A stretch of 64,000 nt of DNA from contig NZ_FNUR01000001.1 in assembly GCF_900108105.1 (NCBI RefSeq), forward strand, positions 496,001-560,000, in the 5' to 3' direction. The position numbers and the translations under genes were made by a program. This stretch comes from Butyrivibrio sp. Su6. Its GTDB lineage: Bacteria; Bacillota; Clostridia; Lachnospirales; Lachnospiraceae. The notes beneath the pieces are model-generated. The model had not been told where the DNA came from, ran no database searches, and worked only from the letters and a program-made list of their open reading frames with translations. Shown in pieces: positions 1 to 8,623 of this stretch. Within the stretch, counting starts at the first letter, position 1; every line of letters begins with the position of its first letter.

Positions 1-465
1 AAGGTGTGTGTATGTAGTTGTGGCGCTTAAAAATGAGCTGCTCTCTTCTTCTGTGAAATTCCTTGTTTCATAAGTAAAGCCGCTCTGGGCCCACTTTAAA
101 AGATCTGATACTGTATAAACAGCAGTGACGTAGTCTCCCGGAAGCGTAGTTCCTCTGTTCACATAGGCAGTTACATCAATTGTCTTTTCACTGTCATACT
201 CCCCTGCTGTTTCTAACTGGCTTCTGATAGCTATGAGCCTTATGACATCAGCAAGGTTATTGCCAAGGATGTTGTTAAAAAGGTATGAATCCTCATAAGC
301 TCTGTTTCTGTCTGATTCATACAAGGTATAGGAATAATCTCCCCTGGCACCTGTAATGATTATGCTGGTTCCTGCAAATATAAAAACAAGCGAAAAGGCT
401 ATAAATGCCGCAAGAACATGCTGGATCAATGTAAGAATTTTAAAATTAATTGGCTTTTTTAACAT
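1..465 (-). CDS. sensor histidine kinase, N-terminal part (cut by window edge)
   Basis: The first 155 codons of a membrane protein that reads off the left edge. The ATG at 465 overlaps the stop of the response regulator gene in ATGTTAA, so the two are translationally coupled. The N-terminus begins MLKKPINFKI and has one transmembrane segment at about residues 12-34, followed by an extracytoplasmic region (ARGDYSYTLYESDRNRAYEDS and onward), the usual start of a sensor kinase. The HAMP, DHp and ATPase domains would lie outside the window, so the kinase call depends on the neighbouring regulator and the topology. An unrelated membrane sensor is the main alternative. Confidence 0.75.
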   Translation of the reverse strand, partial: MLKKPINFKILTLIQHVLAAFIAFSLVFIFAGTSIIITGARGDYSYTLYESDRNRAYEDSYLFNNILGNNLADVIRLIAIRSQLETAGEYDSEKTIDVTAYVNRGTTLPGDYVTAVYTVSDLLKWAQSGFTYETRNFTEEESSSFLSATTTYTHL

Positions 466-1160
466 GGTTCCTCATCTTCAATCTTGTATCCCACACCCCA
501 CACAACCTTGAGGTACCTTGGATCTCTTGGATTGATCTCTATTTTTTCTCTGATATGTCTGATATGGACAGCTATTGTATTGTCTGCAGCAAAAGAACCG
601 GTATCCTGCCAGATGCTCTGGTAGATCTGATTGATAGAATATACTTTGCCCTTATTTTTCACAAGGAACTCTAAAATGTTATATTCGATAGGCGTAAGTC
701 TTATCCTTTCGCCATCAACAAAACATTCCTTGGAGTTGTCGTCAATGACAAGGCCACCGGTCTTATAGATGTTTTCTTTATCTTCCATGCTTCCAAGAGT
801 TGTGTATCGTCTTAAGTTGGACTTGACTCTTGCAACCAGCTCCAGAGGATTAAAGGGCTTTGTGACATAATCATCGGCGCCGATGTTAAGACCCAATATC
901 TTATCAGAATCCTCTGACTTGGCAGACAGGAATATCACAGGAATAGAGCTGAATTTTCTAAGCTCCATCACCATTCTCATCCCATCCATTTTGGGCATCA
1001 TTATGTCTACAATTGCCAGTGATATCTTTGTTTTCCTAATGATATCAAGTGCCTCTACCCCATCATAGGCCTTATATATTCTGAAGTCCTCCTGTGAAAG
1101 ATAGATCTCGATCGCATCAACTATTTCTTTGTCATCATCGCAAACTAAAATGTTTTCCAT
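459..1160 (-). CDS. OmpR/PhoB-family response regulator
   Basis: A 233-residue two-domain response regulator. The receiver domain (about residues 1-115) has the acidic pocket CDDD at 7-10, the phospho-acceptor Asp52 in AIVDIMMPKMDG and the conserved Lys101 in VTKPF. A winged-helix DNA-binding domain follows (about 130-230, with RLTPIEYNILEFL). The start is placed at 1160 because GGAG lies 6 bases upstream of that ATG; an in-frame ATG 12 bases further upstream (1172) has no ribosome binding site and actually overlaps the GGAG. It precedes and overlaps the sensor gene. Repeated CTTAAG-centred boxes upstream suggest autoregulation. The stimulus is unknown. Confidence 0.93.
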   Translation of the reverse strand: MENILVCDDDKEIVDAIEIYLSQEDFRIYKAYDGVEALDIIRKTKISLAIVDIMMPKMDGMRMVMELRKFSSIPVIFLSAKSEDSDKILGLNIGADDYVTKPFNPLELVARVKSNLRRYTTLGSMEDKENIYKTGGLVIDDNSKECFVDGERIRLTPIEYNILEFLVKNKGKVYSINQIYQSIWQDTGSFAADNTIAVHIRHIREKIEINPRDPRYLKVVWGVGYKIEDEEPC

Positions 1161-1195
1161 GCTCTGCTCCATATCTTATAATTCTATTAAATCAG

Positions 1196-1245
1196 AAAAT
1201 TCTTAAGATTTACCTACGAAAATTCTTAAGATTTCTTAAGAATTT
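1196..1245 (-). promoter_or_regulatory. repeated CTTAAG boxes upstream of the response regulator
   Basis: Two identical 16-base copies of AAAATTCTTAAGATTT at 1196-1211 and 1219-1234 lie 23 bases apart, directly followed by the palindrome TTCTTAAGAA at 1233-1242. The three CTTAAG cores are at 1202, 1225 and 1235. They fill the short gap between pgeF and the regulator gene. Direct repeats with near-helical spacing are what OmpR-family regulators bind, so this is probably the regulator's own operator. That assignment is inferred. Confidence 0.5.
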
Positions 1246-1250
1246 AACGG

Positions 1251-2120
1251 TTAATCGTTAATAGTTAAAAAAGCCATGAGATTTCCGCGCTTTTCGCCAT
1301 GTACCCTGTGTGAAAATAAAAGCTCAGGATTACACTTTGTACATATATCTGTGACAATTATATTTTTATCCGGCACTCCTGCCTTTAACAGAGAAAGCTT
1401 TATGGCATTCCACAGATATAATCTGTATTTGTTATTGGGATAAGGCACTAAAATCTTATTATCCTCAAGTTCTTTTTCCGTATAAGCCTTGGCAAATTCC
1501 AAAGCCACGTCTTCACCTATCTCATAACATTCACCGCATATTGACGGCCCTATTGCACATACACAGTCACAAGGCTCAGTTCCATATGTAGCACTCATTT
1601 TCTCAATTGCTTTTTTGCCAATTTCTCCCTGTGTCCCCTTCCAACCTGAATGGACAAGACCGATAGCTCTTTTTACAGGGTCAACAATATAAATTGGCGG
1701 ACAGTCTGCATGAAACGTACCAAGAATTATACCCGGGACATTTGTGATCAGTCCGTCTATATCAGTGTAGTCTCTGACTCTTGCAGGTCCTTTTCCCCTG
1801 TCGCCTTCTGTGACAACTCTTATATTGGTAGTGTGTGTCTGGAAAGTACACACGAAGTCATCTAAGGTTTTGCCATGCCCTAAAACTTCCGCTATCCTTC
1901 TATAATTCTCATCCACGCATTCCTTGTCATCACCACGTGTATAGCTCAAGTTCATGGTAGCGTAGTCGCCTTTTGAGACTCCGCCTATCCTGGTAGAAAA
2001 AAGATGATCCACAAAGCCCAGTTTTTCAATATCAGGAAAAACAATATATTTCACACCGTTTTTTTCTCTTATCTGAGTAGTTACTTTTTTTCCATATCTG
2101 ATCAATGTCTTATCTGTCAT
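1251..2120 (-). CDS. pgeF: peptidoglycan-editing factor/purine nucleoside phosphorylase (YfiH/LACC1 family)
   Basis: A 289-residue YfiH/DUF152 family protein. Members are zinc-dependent enzymes that phosphorolyse adenosine, inosine and related nucleosides, and the E. coli member has been linked to cell-wall editing. The candidate zinc ligands His96 (QTHTTN), Cys140 (FHADCPP) and His157 (LVHSGWKGT) are all present, as is the C-terminal IGPSICGECYEIG motif. The ribosome binding site AGGAAG lies 6 bases before the ATG. Older annotation calls this family polyphenol oxidase or laccase. Given the nucleoside salvage genes elsewhere in the window, a phosphorylase role is reasonable. Confidence 0.88.
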   Translation of the reverse strand: MTDKTLIRYGKKVTTQIREKNGVKYIVFPDIEKLGFVDHLFSTRIGGVSKGDYATMNLSYTRGDDKECVDENYRRIAEVLGHGKTLDDFVCTFQTHTTNIRVVTEGDRGKGPARVRDYTDIDGLITNVPGIILGTFHADCPPIYIVDPVKRAIGLVHSGWKGTQGEIGKKAIEKMSATYGTEPCDCVCAIGPSICGECYEIGEDVALEFAKAYTEKELEDNKILVPYPNNKYRLYLWNAIKLSLLKAGVPDKNIIVTDICTKCNPELLFSHRVHGEKRGNLMAFLTIND

Positions 2121-2230
2121 TTTTCTTCCTCATTTAGTATCTATCGTATTTACCCACTTTATCATAATTTAATAAACTCTTCCATACATGCAAGACGCCT
2201 TACTTTCATACCTTAGTGCCGCCCTCTCAA

Positions 2231-2260
2231 CTGTAAATGATTCAAAAGCTATGATATAAT
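2231..2260 (+). promoter_or_regulatory. promoter of the membrane protein gene
   Basis: A consensus TATAAT is at 2255-2260, with a weak -35 (CTGTAA) about 18 bases upstream. The downstream gene starts at 2302 with a good ribosome binding site, leaving a leader of about 35 bases. Confidence 0.5.
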
Positions 2261-2301
2261 TTTCCTTGATTCTTAATTACAACATATATCTTGAGGAGAA
2301 C

Positions 2302-4020
2302 ATGAAAAAAGTCAAAGCAAACTGGTATTGGGGAATTGTCATCCTTATTACTGCTATCGAACTTATAACATTCGTTATTGCAGGAAAAAATCACACATAT
2401 ATTGGTGTTCACGATAATCTTGATATTCACATCGCAGATTACCAGATCTTAAAACTAAATAATGCTTTCTTTTCGCATAATGTTACCGTACCTTTGCTTG
2501 GAGGAATTGATAGAAACTTTCTCCTTTCAGAGTTTTATTTATATGCTGTTTTATATATGCTTTTTCCTAATTTCACAGCGTATATTATCGGTTACTTTTT
2601 AAAGATCTTCATAGCAACTTTCTCCGGAATTCTTCTTGGAAAAGATGTTTTAAAGGACAATTATAAGAAATATGAATGGGCTATAGTTCTTGGCAGCTTT
2701 ATATATGGACTGCTTCCGCTTTATCCCGCTTTTTCTTTTGCCTTTGCTTCTATCCCTCTGCTCATCTATCTTATAAGAAAGGTTATGACAGAAAAAAAGG
2801 CTAAGTATTATATACTTCTTTTTCTCTATCCTACTTTGTCATATTTCACATTCTTTGGGCCATTCATAATCGGATATATCTTTATCTATTTCCTATACAG
2901 ATTGATAAAGGATAAAAAGATAAATGCCCCGCTTATCATTAGCATGGTTCTTATTTCGATTTCTTTCATACTTATCGAATACAGACTTTTTCTCCTTATC
3001 TTTGCAGGCAATGAGCAGACAATAAGGGATGAGATGGTCATTGAGAATTTCAGTTTTGGTCAGATTCTTTTAACCATAAAGGATGTGTTTGTAAATAACA
3101 TGTTCCACTGCGATGACCTTCACAGGTTTGTGGCAATGCCAATTGTGATCATCTCCTTTTTCGTGATCAATTTCCTGCACATTAAGGATAAAGATTATAA
3201 AAAACTACTTACAGATCCATTTAATCTTGTTCTCTATTTTATAGTTTTTAACTGCATAATTTATGGTCTATACTACTGCAAACCTATAAGAAGTCTTTTT
3301 GAGATCATTTTTTCACCTCTAAAGGGCTGGCAGTTTAACAGAACATTATTCTTTAATCCATTTTTATGGTATTTGGAGATAGTCATAATTACTATCAGAT
3401 TATCAGGCCGTTTTAAGAAGCTTCCAATTATCGTAATAAGCCTTGTACTTCTCTCTGTTTTAGGCACTCAGTCTTTATATAATGACTTTTTTAACACTGT
3501 ATATGTCAACGCCTGGCAGCTCATAAAAAACGACAAGTCAGAAACCCTTTCATACGGTGAGTTCTATTCATCTGACTTATTCGAGAGCATCAAAGAAGAT
3601 ATTGATTATGATGGCGAGTACGCTGTTGCCTATGGTTTCCACCCGGCAGTATTGTCATATAACGGAATATCTACTCTTGATGGATGCCTTAGTTACTACT
3701 ATCAGTCCTATAAGGATTCTTTTAGAAACATTATTGCTCCGGCCCTTGAAGAGTCAGCCTTTGCCAGGGAATATTTCGATGAATGGGGAGCTAGAGCCTA
3801 TATTTATTCAGGAACTGTAGATTCCATCTGGTCTCCTGTAAGAACAAAGGATGTCACAGACAAAAGACTTTTAATTGATGTGGAATCGTTCAAAAATCTA
3901 AATGGAAAGTATATTTTTTCAAGAATAGAAATAAGTAACGCAGATGACCTTGGCATAAAGCTTGTAGGTCAATATGAAAGTGAGACTTCTCCATATACAA
4001 TATGGCTATACAGTATTTAA
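2302..4020 (+). CDS. polytopic membrane protein (DUF6044/YfhO-like)
   Basis: A 572-residue integral membrane protein with about ten or more hydrophobic helices through residue 400, then a soluble extracytoplasmic C-terminal domain of about 150 residues. The start is set at 2302 because TTGAGGAGAAC directly precedes it; 12 codons upstream in the same frame have no ribosome binding site. The first extracytoplasmic loop contains GVHDNLD, reminiscent of the acidic loop of GT-C-fold glycosyltransferases and of YfhO-like proteins that glycosylate lipoteichoic acid. I do not see enough to name a substrate. It stands alone on the plus strand and converges on yraN with a 4-base gap. Confidence 0.6.
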   Translation: MKKVKANWYWGIVILITAIELITFVIAGKNHTYIGVHDNLDIHIADYQILKLNNAFFSHNVTVPLLGGIDRNFLLSEFYLYAVLYMLFPNFTAYIIGYFLKIFIATFSGILLGKDVLKDNYKKYEWAIVLGSFIYGLLPLYPAFSFAFASIPLLIYLIRKVMTEKKAKYYILLFLYPTLSYFTFFGPFIIGYIFIYFLYRLIKDKKINAPLIISMVLISISFILIEYRLFLLIFAGNEQTIRDEMVIENFSFGQILLTIKDVFVNNMFHCDDLHRFVAMPIVIISFFVINFLHIKDKDYKKLLTDPFNLVLYFIVFNCIIYGLYYCKPIRSLFEIIFSPLKGWQFNRTLFFNPFLWYLEIVIITIRLSGRFKKLPIIVISLVLLSVLGTQSLYNDFFNTVYVNAWQLIKNDKSETLSYGEFYSSDLFESIKEDIDYDGEYAVAYGFHPAVLSYNGISTLDGCLSYYYQSYKDSFRNIIAPALEESAFAREYFDEWGARAYIYSGTVDSIWSPVRTKDVTDKRLLIDVESFKNLNGKYIFSRIEISNADDLGIKLVGQYESETSPYTIWLYSI

Positions 4021-4024
4021 AGTT

Positions 4025-4387
4025 TTAAATGTACTCAAAGGCATCTTTATACCACTTTATCTTACATGCACCTTCTTCTCCGCTAATGGCTATCACATCA
4101 TATCTCACAGGTGCATCTTCAGGAATGTGGTTAAAAGAAATATAAAACCTCGATACATTACATATCTGTTTTTGTTTTGCAAAACCAACGGCGGCCTCCG
4201 GGCCGCCATATTTATTGTCTTTTCTGTATTTTACTTCGATAAAACTATAATATCCTTCATCAAATGCAACAATATCTATTTCACCACATCTTACTCTGAA
4301 ATTTCTTTTTAAGATCTTAATATTTTGGCTCTTAAGATAGTCACAAGCTATATCTTCATACCAAGAGCCTGTTGTTCTTTTATTCAC
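4025..4387 (-). CDS. yraN: YraN family endonuclease-like protein (UPF0102)
   Basis: A 120-residue protein with the PD-(D/E)XK nuclease-like core of UPF0102: GEIDIVAFD followed by FIEVKYRK. It begins with GTG at 4387; GGAAC lies about 10 bases upstream, and no ATG occurs early in the frame. Members of this family are found next to rnhB and the ffh-rplS housekeeping operon in many bacteria, as here. Biochemical function is poorly defined; a role in DNA processing is inferred from the fold. Confidence 0.88.
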   Translation of the reverse strand: MNKRTTGSWYEDIACDYLKSQNIKILKRNFRVRCGEIDIVAFDEGYYSFIEVKYRKDNKYGGPEAAVGFAKQKQICNVSRFYISFNHIPEDAPVRYDVIAISGEEGACKIKWYKDAFEYI

Positions 4388-4414
4388 TTGTTTTTTAGTT
4401 CCTTTTATAATTCA

Positions 4415-4711
4415 TTATTTTCTTGAGCGATCTTTTGCCTTTATCTTGTCCATGGCATCAACAAAGACCAGAATCTCAGCAACTACTTCATAAAGCTCAG
4501 GAGGTATCATCTCTCCTATTTCCAGTTTTGACAGCGTCTCTGCAAGTTTATCATCTTCATGAACAGGAATTTTATTCTCTTTTGCCTGCTCTATGATCTT
4601 TTCAGCAAGAGCTCCCTTTCCTGAAGCGATGACTTTTGGCGCTCCGTCTTCGTTAGGATCGTAGGCAAGAGCTACGGCAGTCTTTTGTTTTTCTCTTTTC
4701 TCATCAGCCAT
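4415..4711 (-). CDS. ylqH: FlhB C-terminal-like protein (FlhX/YlqH)
   Basis: A 98-residue stand-alone relative of the cytoplasmic domain of FlhB/EscU, the export-switch protein of flagellar type III secretion. ALAYDPNEDGAPKVIASGKGALAEKI aligns with the FlhB region after its autocleavage site, and GEMIPPELYEVVAEIL with its end. The NPTH cleavage motif and membrane domain are absent. The gene starts 2 bases after the FliK-like gene stops, with GAGGG upstream. The same ylqG-ylqH pair follows rnhB in Bacillus subtilis. Confidence 0.88.
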   Translation of the reverse strand: MADEKREKQKTAVALAYDPNEDGAPKVIASGKGALAEKIIEQAKENKIPVHEDDKLAETLSKLEIGEMIPPELYEVVAEILVFVDAMDKIKAKDRSRK

Positions 4712-4713
4712 TT

Positions 4714-6426
4714 TTATGCCCTCGCATCAAAAGATGTTGTGGATAATATAGGTGTTCTTGCAACATCAAACATCTCATCAACCGCTGCATCCTCGCCGTC
4801 TATATCATCCTGAAGTTTAAGAGTTACATTCATGGAATAGCCACGTTTTTCAAGTCTCTCATTCAAAATATGAATATTATCATTGATAAGATCCAGTATT
4901 GAATCATCTGCCACATAAAAGTTTGTAGTAACCTTTTTTTCAAGCATTTTTACATAGACATCAATAGGTCCTAGATTATCCATATCAAGATGAAGCACCG
5001 CACTGACAGATCCGTCTTCGCTCATTTTCCTGTTCTTGTTCCTATAGACATATAAATCTCCGTGCACGTTCTGTCCCGCCATCTGAAGCGGAAGCTGAAC
5101 ATATTGAAACATCTGATTCAGCTGATTCATAAAGTCCAGATTATTAGAAAGGTTATTAAGGGACTGACCAAGCTTTGATTCAGCAAGTCCTGTGTTATTC
5201 ACCGTTTCAGCAAGATGTTTCACCTGATTATTGAGCCTCTGATACAAATTCTGGATATTTTCTTTATCCTCAACCTCCGATGGCTTCAAAAGCCATTGCT
5301 CCGAGATATTGCTTTTTATGATCTTGTTATATTCATCACTTGAAAAGAGCTTTTTCCATGCTGCATTTTCAACAACATTGGTAAGGTCAGCCCCTTCAAA
5401 GCTCTTTGCAAGTTCATTTAAAAGAGCTTTTGAATCAGATGATGTTATCAGTTTTTCAATATTCTTATCCGAAACACCAAGATTTTTTAGCGTATCAATG
5501 AACTCATCAGAAACAGCCTTATTGTTTATAGCTGCCTCTTCTTTTAAGGCACCCGGATCCTTATTTAAGTTTTCCAAGGCAAGAGTCAGATCTTTATTGA
5601 TATTTCCGCTTTTATCAAGAATTTCTTTTCCTGTATCGAGGGCGCCCTGTATAGATCCATTTTCTGCTTCAGCCTCTCCAGTGACTTCTTTAGCTGCTTG
5701 CGAAACGCCATCCATCTCCTGCCCTATATTGTTTTCTGCATTTTCCTGCCCGAAGAGCTTTAATACAGAGCCATACAAATTCAGGGCTTTAGCCTCTTCA
5801 CCACCTGCTACAAGCGCATTATATGTGTCAGGCAGAGATTCAATTATATCTTCCATCTCATTTACTACCTGATGCTCATAGTTCTTGTAGCTTTCAAAAC
5901 CATTTATGTTGTTTTCATTTATTGGGATATTCAGGCTCTTCATCTCAACCAAAGTTGAAACAGATGAATCAGAGAACAAGTTTAGATTCTTGCTCATTTC
6001 CTGCAAAGATGCTTTATCGATAGGAAGACCGGCTTCCATCATGTCTTTTACCATCTGAACATTTTCAGGGGTAGTCTCAAGTCCGGCAGCTGTCAAAGCC
6101 TTAATAGTGCTCTGCATGGCTGCTGTATTCTCAAAGAGGGGCATGATCGTAACCGCCCTTGAACTTAGACCTTTTACCGCAAACTGCAGTGACTGACCTT
6201 CTCTAAGGTCCATTCCTTCCTGCAGCCTGGCAGATATTTCATTGCCGGATACATTTATATTTACGAGCTTTCCATCAGGGGTATCATTTACAGACACAAC
6301 AGTTCCCTGAATGACAGCACCATTTTTCAGGTTTAAAGCCTCTCCCTGTTCCTGTGGGACCTGGAGGCTGCTACCATTCAGAACTATAGGCTGATTTGAT
6401 TGTGATACACTGGAAATACCACTCAT
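4714..6426 (-). CDS. FliK-like hook-length control domain protein (YlqG-like)
   Basis: A 570-residue protein whose C-terminal 120 residues resemble the FliK C-terminal domain: VLHLDMDNLGPIDVYVKM, then ILNERLEKRGYSMNVTLKL. Residues 1-450 are acidic, Asn/Glu-rich and probably flexible, as in hook-length rulers. Its ATG overlaps the rnhB stop as ATGA, and the FlhB-like gene follows at once, so all three are coupled. It corresponds in position to B. subtilis ylqG. Whether it works in flagellar assembly is unknown; the pair lies among housekeeping genes, not in a flagellar operon. Confidence 0.75.
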   Translation of the reverse strand: MSGISSVSQSNQPIVLNGSSLQVPQEQGEALNLKNGAVIQGTVVSVNDTPDGKLVNINVSGNEISARLQEGMDLREGQSLQFAVKGLSSRAVTIMPLFENTAAMQSTIKALTAAGLETTPENVQMVKDMMEAGLPIDKASLQEMSKNLNLFSDSSVSTLVEMKSLNIPINENNINGFESYKNYEHQVVNEMEDIIESLPDTYNALVAGGEEAKALNLYGSVLKLFGQENAENNIGQEMDGVSQAAKEVTGEAEAENGSIQGALDTGKEILDKSGNINKDLTLALENLNKDPGALKEEAAINNKAVSDEFIDTLKNLGVSDKNIEKLITSSDSKALLNELAKSFEGADLTNVVENAAWKKLFSSDEYNKIIKSNISEQWLLKPSEVEDKENIQNLYQRLNNQVKHLAETVNNTGLAESKLGQSLNNLSNNLDFMNQLNQMFQYVQLPLQMAGQNVHGDLYVYRNKNRKMSEDGSVSAVLHLDMDNLGPIDVYVKMLEKKVTTNFYVADDSILDLINDNIHILNERLEKRGYSMNVTLKLQDDIDGEDAAVDEMFDVARTPILSTTSFDARA

Positions 6427-7184
6427 ACGAAATTACCTATAAACGACCTTCTGTGTATTGGACAAGGACCATATTTCTTAAGTGCTTCAATGTGGTCCTG
6501 ACTTCCATAACCTTTATTGGAATCAAAGAAATACTCAGGATACTTTTTGGCTTCCTCTTTCATCATTCTGTCCCTTGTAACCTTTGCCACTATGCTGGCT
6601 GCAGCTATAGAGATACTCTTTGCATCGCCCTTGATGATGGATACCTGATTGTATTCATCAAGGCCATCAAGGTGAACTGCATCGATCAAAAGAGTTGCCG
6701 GTTTAACTTTGAGGTTCTTTACAGCCATGACCATAGCTTCTTTTGTAGCATTAAGGATATTTATTTCATCAATTCTCTCAGGAGAATTACATCCAATGCT
6801 GACTGCTAGAGCCTTTTCCATGATTACATCGTAAAGCTCTTCTCTCTTTTTTTCGGATAATTTCTTTGAATCATTAACATACAAAATATCACAATCGGGA
6901 GGAAGCACAACAGCTGCTGTATAGACAGGTCCTGCAAGAGGGCCTCTTCCCACTTCATCAATTCCGCAAATGGGCCCTAAATGAGCATATTCTTTCTCAT
7001 ATTTTTTCATCTCTTCTATACGGGCCATTTCTTTTTCGAGGGCTTTTAATTTCTTTTCCGCTGATTCTACAAGCTTTTTTACGCCTGCCCTCTCATCAGA
7101 TGAGTATTCCTCGATAAAAGAAACATACTCTTCCCTTGTTGCTGCAAGCTGCAGCGCTGCCTTAATATCTGTCATTGAACCCAT
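6423..7184 (-). CDS. rnhB: ribonuclease HII
   Basis: A 253-residue RNase HII that removes RNA from RNA-DNA hybrids and misincorporated ribonucleotides. Catalytic Asp76-Glu77 lie in GIDEVGRGPLAGPV, followed by DSKKLSEKKREELYD, LLIDAVHLDG and AAASIVAKVTRDRMM. The N-terminal 70 residues form the helical extension common in Firmicute RNase HII. The start overlaps the signal peptidase stop as TAATG. The lepB-rnhB-ylqG-ylqH order matches the conserved Firmicute cluster. Confidence 0.97.
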   Translation of the reverse strand: MGSMTDIKAALQLAATREEYVSFIEEYSSDERAGVKKLVESAEKKLKALEKEMARIEEMKKYEKEYAHLGPICGIDEVGRGPLAGPVYTAAVVLPPDCDILYVNDSKKLSEKKREELYDVIMEKALAVSIGCNSPERIDEINILNATKEAMVMAVKNLKVKPATLLIDAVHLDGLDEYNQVSIIKGDAKSISIAAASIVAKVTRDRMMKEEAKKYPEYFFDSNKGYGSQDHIEALKKYGPCPIHRRSFIGNFV

Positions 7185-7717
7185 TAGTTTATGCTCCCGA
7201 ATTTAGAAAATGGAAAAATGCGAATGAAGGCTCTGCCTGTAATATCAGCTTTATTGATACTACCAACAGAAATATCCCTGCTATCCATGCTGTGATTTCT
7301 GTTATCACCCATAACGAAATACTCGTCTTCACCAAGGACTACTTCCGTCTCAGCCCTGCCCGGATCAAGTATAACTTCTGCGCCATAGCCTTCCTTTAAG
7401 ATCTCACCGTCCACATATATGTTTCCATCATAGTCAATCCTGATACTCTCGCCCGGAAGACCAATGATTCTTTTGATAAAGAACTGATCGTTGCCGTACT
7501 GATACGGGAACACTATGATATCGTACCTCTTAGGTGAACTGAATCTGTAAGATACCTTCTCAATAAGAAGCGAATCTCCGTCCTGAAGCGTTGGTTCCAT
7601 AGACTGGCCACTTACTTCAGTCCTTTGCATAACAAAGGTAATAAATAGAAATGTCAAAAGAAAAATGACTGCTAAATAGATTATTGTGCTTAATAGTTCT
7701 TTAAGAAACTTCTTCAT
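7184..7717 (-). CDS. lepB: signal peptidase I
   Basis: A 177-residue type I signal peptidase with one N-terminal membrane anchor (about residues 8-29) and an extracytoplasmic catalytic domain. The catalytic Ser39 is in SGQSMEPTLQDGD, the general base Lys82 in FFIKRIIGLPGE, and the C-terminal box is VMGDNRNHSMDSR. It cleaves secretory signal peptides. It is one of two signal peptidase genes here, separated by rbgA, and is translationally coupled to rnhB. Confidence 0.96.
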   Translation of the reverse strand: MKKFLKELLSTIIYLAVIFLLTFLFITFVMQRTEVSGQSMEPTLQDGDSLLIEKVSYRFSSPKRYDIIVFPYQYGNDQFFIKRIIGLPGESIRIDYDGNIYVDGEILKEGYGAEVILDPGRAETEVVLGEDEYFVMGDNRNHSMDSRDISVGSINKADITGRAFIRIFPFSKFGSIN

Positions 7718-7741
7718 AACATTCGCCCATCGTATTATAGT

Positions 7742-8623
7742 TTATTGTTCATCTGGTCTTTCAAGAGATATTTTGCCAAGTCTTCCGTTTCTAAAATCAT
7801 CCAGAAGAAGCGCTGCCGCTCTTGAGATATCCGGGTTACCACCTGCAAGAAGGCACTTTCTGTTTATGGCAATTGCTGATAAAACTCTGCTTGCAGGAGT
7901 AGAATATTGATCCTCTTCAAGTTCAGATAGCTGCTCTTTGGTAATACCGTATTTTTCAAAAATAGCTTCCGGATAGAACTTTTCAAGCTTCTTTATCAGT
8001 TCACAGGCAAGCTCAGCAATGTCGAGATTCTCATCATTCATTGAACCAATAAGTGCAAGTCTAAGCCCCACCTGCTCATCCTCGAACTTGGGCCACAGGA
8101 TACCGGGAGTATCTAGAAGCTGCATACTCTTACTAAGTGTGATCCACTGTTTACCCTTTGTAACTCCGGGCTTATTGCCTGTTTTTGCAGAAGCCTTTCC
8201 TGCAAGCTTATTTATGAATGTTGACTTACCAACATTTGGAATACCGGCAACCATCGCTCTTATAGGTCTGCCTACGATTCCTCTCTTCTTATCTCTTTCT
8301 ATCTTTTCAGCACAGGCTTTCTGAACAAGGTCCTTAACTTTACCGGCCTCATTACCTGTTTTGGAATTCATCTCCATTACAAACAGGCCCTGTTTTTCAT
8401 AATACTCTTTCCATTTTTTAGTCACCTGATTATCAGCCAGATCAGACTTATTTAAAACTATAAGTCTGAACTTGTTTTTACCAAGCTCATCAATATCAGG
8501 ATTTCTGGAAGCCGCCGGAATCCTGGCGTCAACCACTTCAATTATAATATCGATCAGTTTAATGTTTTCCTGCATCATTCTGATTGCTTTCGTCATATGA
8601 CCAGGATACCATTGCAAATTCAT
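7742..8623 (-). CDS. rbgA: ribosome biogenesis GTPase RbgA (YlqF)
   Basis: A 293-residue circularly permuted GTPase. G4 (NKSD) comes first, then G1 (GIPNVGKST), then G3 (DTPGIL), with the ANTAR-like RNA-binding C-terminus. It starts with the family signature LQWYPGHMTKA. RbgA is required for late 50S assembly. Its start overlaps the upstream signal peptidase stop as ATGA. Position between rplS and rnhB matches B. subtilis ylqF. Confidence 0.97.
   Translation of the reverse strand: MNLQWYPGHMTKAIRMMQENIKLIDIIIEVVDARIPAASRNPDIDELGKNKFRLIVLNKSDLADNQVTKKWKEYYEKQGLFVMEMNSKTGNEAGKVKDLVQKACAEKIERDKKRGIVGRPIRAMVAGIPNVGKSTFINKLAGKASAKTGNKPGVTKGKQWITLSKSMQLLDTPGILWPKFEDEQVGLRLALIGSMNDENLDIAELACELIKKLEKFYPEAIFEKYGITKEQLSELEEDQYSTPASRVLSAIAINRKCLLAGGNPDISRAAALLLDDFRNGRLGKISLERPDEQ

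Noticed and set aside
1251..2120. Laccase or polyphenol oxidase
   Set aside because: This is legacy naming for the YfiH family; the His-Cys-His zinc site fits nucleoside phosphorolysis and copper-binding oxidase motifs are absent.
5309..5872. 187-codon plus-strand open frame opposite the FliK-like gene
   Set aside because: Ser/Phe/Leu-rich shadow of an acidic, Glu/Asn-rich coding region; no start signal.
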